Source: a bacterium (GTDB lineage: Bacteria; CAIJMQ01; JAADFP01). From it: a DNA stretch of 10,448 nucleotides. Position 1 is the stretch's first letter. Every line of letters begins with the position of its first letter. The stretch spans positions 1-10,448 of the forward strand of contig JALUVB010000064.1 in the NCBI GenBank assembly GCA_027021085.1, written 5' to 3'. The position numbers and the translations under genes are program-made. Below the pieces are notes generated by a model. It saw only the letters and a program-made list of their open reading frames with translations, ran no database searches and was not told the DNA's origin. Positions 6,673-10,448 of this stretch are shown here, one piece after another.

Positions 6673-7676
6673 ACTTACTCACCGTCCCGGTAATCGCCTT
6701 TGTTGTGGTCATCCTTTTAACTCCGGTGATAGGTAAATTGGCAAAAAAGTGGGGAGTGGTAGACCATCCCTCGGAAAGGAAAATACACCGTGAGCCCATT
6801 CCCCTTATGGGCGGATTGGCCATCTACCTGGGGTTTTTACTTGCTGTACTGAGTACGCGTGATTATAACCCGGCCCTTCTGGGCATTCTGGCCGGCGGTT
6901 CGCTCATCATGGTAACCGGCCTAATAGACGATAAAATCCATCTTTCCGCCCGCCTGAAGTTGGTAATCCAGGTAGTGGCTGTGCTTATCCTGATAAAATC
7001 AGGGGTGGTAATCAAGGCATTTCCCTATCGCTCTCTAAACCTGTTTTTTACTATCTTTGGCGTAATCGGCATAACCAACGCGGTGAATTTCCTGGATAAT
7101 ATGGATGGCCTTGCTTCCGGCTTGATATCCATTGGATGCTATACGTATTTTATTATCTCCCTTTTTACCGGGCAGAGGTGGCTGGGCTATCTCTCCCTGG
7201 CGCTGGGAGTCTCTTGCCTGGCCTTCCTCTTTTACAACTTTAAACCCGCAAAAATATTCATGGGGGATGCAGGAAGCACTTTCCTGGGCTTTACCCTGGC
7301 AGCTCTTTCTATAATGGGCTCCTGGGCTTACAACGTATTCGTGGCAGTAAGCGTCCCTCTCCTGGTATTATTTGTCCCTGTATTTGATACCACGCTGATT
7401 ACTATCCTGAGGATAAAAGAAGGAAAAGTTAAAACAGTGCGGCAGTGGATTGAATATGCGGACACGGACCATTTTTCACATCGTGTAGTAGGATTGGGCT
7501 TCAACGAGACAATTTCTGTCCTCTTGATTTACCTGCTGGCAGTTTTATTAGGAGCAATGGCAGTGCTGATACAAAGGTTCGAGAATACGCTCCTTACTAT
7601 CGGTATCTGGGTAGCGGTGGTGGTAATTTTCTCTGTTCTGGGCAAGGTTCTCTCCCGGGCTACTTACAGGAAATGA
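6666..7676 (+). CDS. WecA/TagO-type polyprenyl-phosphate sugar-1-phosphate transferase
   Basis: A 336-residue integral membrane enzyme of the MraY/WecA/TagO superfamily. Such enzymes transfer a sugar-1-phosphate, commonly GlcNAc-1-P from UDP-GlcNAc, to undecaprenyl phosphate and so start lipid-linked glycan synthesis. About ten hydrophobic segments are visible. Catalytic loops on the cytoplasmic side are HREPIPLMGG (41-50), GLIDDK (85-90, Asp88/Asp89), NAVNFLDNMDGLA (138-150), FMGDAGS (198-204, Asp201) and the terminal TDHFSHRVVGLGF (267-279), the last resembling the H-x-x-H-R loop of WecA/TagO rather than MraY. MraY is less likely because of this loop and the glycan context. The start overlaps the aminotransferase stop by 7 nt, so translation is probably coupled; only a weak GAG lies close upstream. 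It is the last gene of the cluster, followed by about 90 nt with the accB promoter. Confidence 0.9.
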   Translation: MLNLLTVPVIAFVVVILLTPVIGKLAKKWGVVDHPSERKIHREPIPLMGGLAIYLGFLLAVLSTRDYNPALLGILAGGSLIMVTGLIDDKIHLSARLKLVIQVVAVLILIKSGVVIKAFPYRSLNLFFTIFGVIGITNAVNFLDNMDGLASGLISIGCYTYFIISLFTGQRWLGYLSLALGVSCLAFLFYNFKPAKIFMGDAGSTFLGFTLAALSIMGSWAYNVFVAVSVPLLVLFVPVFDTTLITILRIKEGKVKTVRQWIEYADTDHFSHRVVGLGFNETISVLLIYLLAVLLGAMAVLIQRFENTLLTIGIWVAVVVIFSVLGKVLSRATYRK

Positions 7677-7726
7677 AAGAGACGAAACCCTTCCCCCCAT
7701 TTCTTTTCCCCTTTTGAGGGTAGCGT

Positions 7727-7755
7727 TTGCCTGGCAGAGGTAAGTATGTTAAAAT
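7727..7755 (+). promoter_or_regulatory. Sigma-70-type promoter of accB-accC
   Basis: TTGCCT (7727-7732), a 17-bp spacer and TAAAAT (7750-7755) form a well-spaced housekeeping promoter, strengthened by TG at 7747-7748 one base before the -10. Transcription would start around 7762, about five bases before the preferred accB ATG at 7767. This marks the boundary between the glycan cluster and the fatty-acid unit. Confidence 0.6.
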
Positions 7756-7766
7756 CATCTCCTGAT

Positions 7767-8219
7767 ATGATTATAGATTTAAAAGAGCTGAAAAAGATAG
7801 TGCAACTTTTTGAGGGGACTGCCTTATCTGAGCTGGAGATAGAGGGCAAAGAGATAAAAGTGCGGATGAAAAAGGGGATTCCCCAGAAGATTAGCGTAGC
7901 TCTTCCCCAGGAATCGGGGCAAGAGACTCCTGCGGTTAAGGAGGCCCCTGCTAAACCGGAACAGAAACAAGAGAATCTTCGTACAATCACTGCTCCCATG
8001 GTAGGCACCTTCTACCGTGCACCCTCTCCCGATGCTCCACCTTTTGTGGAAAAAGGCGACATAGTGGATAAAGACGATGTGATTTGTATAATCGAAGCCA
8101 TGAAAATAATGAACGAAATAAAGGCAGAGGTTAAGGGGAAAATTAAGGAGATTCTGGTGGATAATGGAGAGGTTGTGGAGTTCGCTCAACCCCTGTTTCT
8201 TCTGGAACCACTCACCTGA
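7767..8219 (+). CDS. accB: Biotin carboxyl carrier protein of acetyl-CoA carboxylase
   Basis: A 150-residue carrier whose biotin shuttles between biotin carboxylase and carboxyltransferase in malonyl-CoA synthesis. The N-terminal part (1-40) has the family helix LKELKKIVQLFEGTALSELEIEGKEIKVRMKK. A Pro/Ala/Glu/Gln-rich linker follows (about 45-70), then the biotinyl domain (about 72-150) with the biotinylation motif EAMKIMNEI, the modified lysine being Lys113. The preceding TAPMVGTFYRAPSPDAPPFV is typical of AccB. Length is usual. ATG 7767 agrees with the family N-terminus and with the promoter; ATG 7746 adds seven residues and has AGAGG (7736-7740) before it, but lies on the -10 element itself, so a transcript from this promoter could not use it. 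accC follows after 6 nt. Confidence 0.95.
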   Translation: MIIDLKELKKIVQLFEGTALSELEIEGKEIKVRMKKGIPQKISVALPQESGQETPAVKEAPAKPEQKQENLRTITAPMVGTFYRAPSPDAPPFVEKGDIVDKDDVICIIEAMKIMNEIKAEVKGKIKEILVDNGEVVEFAQPLFLLEPLT

Positions 8220-8225
8220 GTAATC

Positions 8226-9563
8226 ATGTTTTCTCGCATCCTGGTAGCAAATAGAGGAGAAATTGCAGTCCGGGTTATCCGGACGCTGAAGGAGATGGGT
8301 ATAACTTCGCTTGCCGTCTTCTCGGAAGCGGACAGGGATGCCCTGCATGTACGCCTGGCCGATGAGGCGATATGCATAGGCCCCCCTGCTCCCTCGGAAA
8401 GCTACTTAAATATGGCGCGCATCATAAGTGCGGCAGAGGTGCTGGACGCTGAAGCCATTCATCCCGGGTACGGGTTCCTGGCGGAAAATGCACATTTCGC
8501 CGAAGTATGCGAATCCTGCAATATTACATTCATAGGGCCTTCACCCCAGTCCATCCGGCAAATGGGGGACAAGGTAGAAGCCAGGAAAACAGTGCTCCAG
8601 GCGAATGTCCCGGTTATCCCGGGCAGTAAAGGTATAGTGGAAACACCCGAAGAAGCACTGAAAGTAGCCCATTCCCTGGGTTACCCGGTGATTATAAAGG
8701 CTCAGGCAGGCGGTGGCGGTAAGGGAATGAGGATTGCCCATAACGACGGAAAACTGGTAAGCCTCTTCCATACGGCTCAGCGGGAGGCGGAGGCATCTTT
8801 TGGCAACCCTTCGCTTTACCTGGAAAAATATATTATCAACCCGCGCCATATTGAGGTGCAGATACTGGCGGATACGCAGGGAAACGTGATTCATCTGGGA
8901 GAACGGGATTGCAGCATCCAGAGAAGATACCAGAAGCTCATAGAAGAGTCTCCTTCTCCTCTGGTAAGTGAAGAATTGAGAAAAAAAATCGGAGAGGCAG
9001 CAGTAGAAATAGTGAGAACCATAGATTACCATGGTGCAGGCACGGTGGAATTTCTGGTGGATGGAGAAGGTAATTTTTACTTTATTGAGATGAATACCAG
9101 GCTGCAGGTAGAGCATCCGGTAACAGAGATGGTAACCGGGATAGACCTGGTAAAAGAACAGGTTAATATAGCCTACGGGTTACCGCTTTCTATTACCCAG
9201 GAAGAGGTGGATTTAAAGGGCTGGGCAATAGAGTGCCGCATAAATGCAGAGCAGCCCGAGAAGGATTTTCTTCCCTCCACCGGTAAAATTACCTTTTTTG
9301 TTGCTCCGGGAGGCCCTTTCACCCGGATAGATAGCCATATGTACGCGGGTTATAATGTTCCGCCTTTTTACGATTCACTTCTGGGAAAAGTCATTACCTG
9401 GGGGAAAACGCGCGAGGAGGCTATCGGTAGAATGAGAAGGGCGCTGATGGAATTTACCATAGAGGGGATTTTCACCACCATTCCTTTACATATCAGAATA
9501 CTGAACGACCTGGACTTTCAGAAGGGGAAAGATTACTCCACTCTCCTGGAAAGAGTGTTATAA
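8226..9563 (+). CDS. accC: Biotin carboxylase subunit of acetyl-CoA carboxylase
   Basis: A 445-residue ATP-grasp enzyme that carboxylates AccB-bound biotin with bicarbonate and ATP, the first step of fatty-acid synthesis. The N-terminal pre-ATP-grasp domain opens with [19 protein letters not shown] and contains [10 protein letters not shown] (79-88). The ATP-grasp domain has Lys116, the glycine loop [12 protein letters not shown] (158-169), His208 in [14 protein letters not shown] from Glu275, and [16 protein letters not shown] (286-301) with Glu288, Asn290, Arg292 and Glu296, then ECRINAE with Arg338. These match the catalytic set of Escherichia coli AccC at nearly identical numbering, and length is normal. 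No biotinyl domain is fused, as expected beside a separate accB. There is no clear ribosome binding site, so translational coupling to accB (6-nt gap) is likely. The carboxyltransferase genes accA and accD are not in the window. The enzyme could also serve another acyl-CoA carboxylase. Confidence 0.96.
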   Translation: MFSRILVANRGEIAVRVIRTLKEMGITSLAVFSEADRDALHVRLADEAICIGPPAPSESYLNMARIISAAEVLDAEAIHPGYGFLAENAHFAEVCESCNITFIGPSPQSIRQMGDKVEARKTVLQANVPVIPGSKGIVETPEEALKVAHSLGYPVIIKAQAGGGGKGMRIAHNDGKLVSLFHTAQREAEASFGNPSLYLEKYIINPRHIEVQILADTQGNVIHLGERDCSIQRRYQKLIEESPSPLVSEELRKKIGEAAVEIVRTIDYHGAGTVEFLVDGEGNFYFIEMNTRLQVEHPVTEMVTGIDLVKEQVNIAYGLPLSITQEEVDLKGWAIECRINAEQPEKDFLPSTGKITFFVAPGGPFTRIDSHMYAGYNVPPFYDSLLGKVITWGKTREEAIGRMRRALMEFTIEGIFTTIPLHIRILNDLDFQKGKDYSTLLERVL

Positions 9564-9578
9564 TAAGAGAGAAGGAGG
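9556..9578 (+). promoter_or_regulatory. Extended -10 promoter and strong ribosome binding site before the AmaP-type gene
   Basis: TG (9556-9557), one base, then a perfect TATAAT (9559-9564) overlap the accC stop codon. No good -35 is seen upstream, which an extended -10 promoter can do without. AAGGAGG (9572-9578) lies 5 nt before ATG 9584, the best ribosome binding site in this unit. The element could give the AmaP-type gene and clpX their own transcription in addition to readthrough from accBC. Confidence 0.45.
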
Positions 9579-9583
9579 TTGAA

Positions 9584-10135
9584 ATGAAAGCATATACCTA
9601 TTTTATGGCTGTTGTTTCCACTGCCATACTCCTGGCCCTGGGAGTCTTGGCATTTCTCTATACTTCCAACGTACTTTCCCCCTCGATTGTAAACTATTTT
9701 ACAGGTGCAGGTAAGTGGGTGTTGAGTGTAATAGGTGCTGTATTTATTCTTCTGGCTCTGGGAGAGATGTATGCCGGCACTAGGGCAATGCGGCAGGAGC
9801 CTGCGGTATCCTTTGAAAATCCCCTGGGAGAGGTAAGAATCTCCTATTCGGCAATGGAAGATTACATTCGCAGGCTGGTCGTGCAAGAAATTAGGGGAGT
9901 AAAGAAAGTGCGGGCAAAAGTGAAAGAAACGCGCGCAGGAGTTAATGTCACGGTAAAAGCTGAAGTGCAGGATGGACAGAACATTCCTCGCCTGACAAAT
10001 GGTCTCCAGGAAAGAGTTTCTTCTTACTTGAAGGATGTACTGGGGATAGCCTCGCTTGCCCAGGTAAGGGTGCATATTACCCGTATTTCTCCCCCCAGAG
10101 AAAAGGAAGAGGTAAAAGAAGAAGGTGAAAGCTGA
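9584..10135 (+). CDS. AmaP/Asp23-type alkaline shock membrane-anchor protein
   Basis: A 183-residue protein with two predicted membrane helices (about 6-28 and 44-62) separated by a short loop, then a soluble Asp23/Gls24-like domain (about 75-168). The latter begins [31 protein letters not shown], followed by the alternating strand [27 protein letters not shown], typical of the Asp23/DUF322 fold. The tail is charged and rich in Lys and Glu (171-183). In Firmicutes AmaP tethers Asp23 to the membrane in the cell-envelope stress response, and amaP is often encoded near accB and accC, as here. No separate Asp23 or DUF2273 gene lies in the window, so whether this protein acts as an anchor or alone is unknown. 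ATG 9584 is well supported by AAGGAGG. The stop overlaps the clpX start. Confidence 0.82.
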   Translation: MKAYTYFMAVVSTAILLALGVLAFLYTSNVLSPSIVNYFTGAGKWVLSVIGAVFILLALGEMYAGTRAMRQEPAVSFENPLGEVRISYSAMEDYIRRLVVQEIRGVKKVRAKVKETRAGVNVTVKAEVQDGQNIPRLTNGLQERVSSYLKDVLGIASLAQVRVHITRISPPREKEEVKEEGES

Positions 10136-10448
10136 TGGCAAAAATGAAGTTTGCATACCCTTACTGCTCTTTCTGCGGCAGAAGCCAGAAAGAGGTAAAA
10201 AAGCTTATCTCCGGTCCCGGGGTATATATATGTGATTCCTGTGTTAAGCTATGCCTTTCTGTTCTGGGAGAAGAGGAACATCTGGCAGAGCCGTTACCGC
10301 GTATTCCCTCCCCCAAGGAAATAAAAAAGGGGCTGGATGAGTACGTGATTGGCCAGGAAAAATCCAAGAAGATACTGGCAGTAGCTGTTTACAACCACTA
10401 CAAGCGGGTCTACCTCAAAAAAACCAGCGTGGAGCTGGAGAAGTCAAA
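10135..10448 (+). CDS. clpX: ATP-dependent Clp protease ATP-binding subunit ClpX, N-terminal part
   Basis: The first 104 codons of ClpX, the hexameric AAA+ unfoldase that feeds substrates to ClpP; the gene runs off the window end. The zinc-binding domain carries Cys11 and Cys14 ([20 protein letters not shown]) and Cys33 and Cys36 (YICDSC), the four-cysteine set for dimerisation and adaptor or substrate recognition. The linker leads to [35 protein letters not shown], the start of the AAA+ domain. The Walker A motif lies beyond the edge. ATG 10135 overlaps the preceding TGA as TGATG, and AAGGTG (10122-10127) is a reasonable ribosome binding site; ATG 10144 is an alternative start three codons in. 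No clpP or tig gene precedes it, unlike the common tig-clpP-clpX order. Confidence 0.95.
   Translation, partial: MAKMKFAYPYCSFCGRSQKEVKKLISGPGVYICDSCVKLCLSVLGEEEHLAEPLPRIPSPKEIKKGLDEYVIGQEKSKKILAVAVYNHYKRVYLKKTSVELEKS

Noticed and set aside
6666-7676. Identification of the membrane transferase as MraY of peptidoglycan synthesis
   Set aside because: The C-terminal loop TDHFSHR and the glycan-gene context fit WecA/TagO; no mur genes are nearby.
7677-7726. Possible terminator between the WecA-type gene and accB
   Set aside because: Only a weak CCCTT/GAGGG-type pairing is visible in a pyrimidine-rich stretch, with no GC-rich stem followed by a T-run.
8541-9116. 191-codon open frame on the minus strand
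   Set aside because: It is fully antisense to accC, a gene with complete catalytic motifs, and has low-complexity translation.
9533-10156. 207-codon open frame on the minus strand
   Set aside because: It is antisense to the AmaP-type gene and both its flanks; the sense strand has the strong ribosome binding site and recognisable domain.

Overview
The window reads as a chromosomal segment of an anaerobic, probably deep-branching bacterium. All eleven supported genes lie on the + strand. The order accB-accC-(AmaP/Asp23-type gene) resembles the Firmicutes arrangement, but an Asp23-type gene running directly into clpX is not the usual layout. I therefore favour a Firmicutes-like lineage or a candidate phylum, and I cannot name the taxon from the sequence. 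Several extended -10 elements of the form TGn-TA(A/T)AAT and several good Shine-Dalgarno sites support a bacterial origin.

Positions 1-200 are non-coding and rich in small repeats: a perfect-period heptamer array (1-35), a short octamer array (65-88) and a bulged inverted repeat (75-128). They are followed by an extended -10 element close to the first start codon.

Positions 201-7676 hold seven tightly packed genes, most overlapping or separated by under 20 nt. In order they are a NodU/CmcH-type O-carbamoyltransferase, two GT4 glycosyltransferases, a PIG-L-type N-deacetylase, a WbqC-family protein, a compact DegT-type PLP sugar aminotransferase (TTG start) and a WecA/TagO-type polyprenyl-phosphate sugar-1-phosphate transferase. 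Together they look like part of a surface-glycan locus: the last enzyme starts a lipid-linked sugar, the GT4 enzymes extend it, and the other products make or modify sugars by amination, N-deacetylation and carbamoylation. No flippase, polymerase or ligase gene is present, so the locus must rely on genes elsewhere.

Positions 7677-9563 start a second unit. A well-formed promoter (TTGCCT-17-TAAAAT with a TG extension) precedes accB (biotin carboxyl carrier protein) and accC (biotin carboxylase), the first half-reaction of acetyl-CoA carboxylase in fatty-acid synthesis. Positions 9556-10448 add a membrane-anchored AmaP/Asp23-type protein with its own likely promoter and a strong ribosome binding site, then the N-terminal 104 codons of clpX, cut by the window end. 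The ClpX start overlaps the preceding stop as TGATG.

I see no RNA gene, CRISPR array, transposase, phage gene or broken gene. The individual families are all recognisable. The points most worth a second look are the repeat-rich leader, the short-leader promoters, the composition of the glycan cassette and the amaP-clpX junction.
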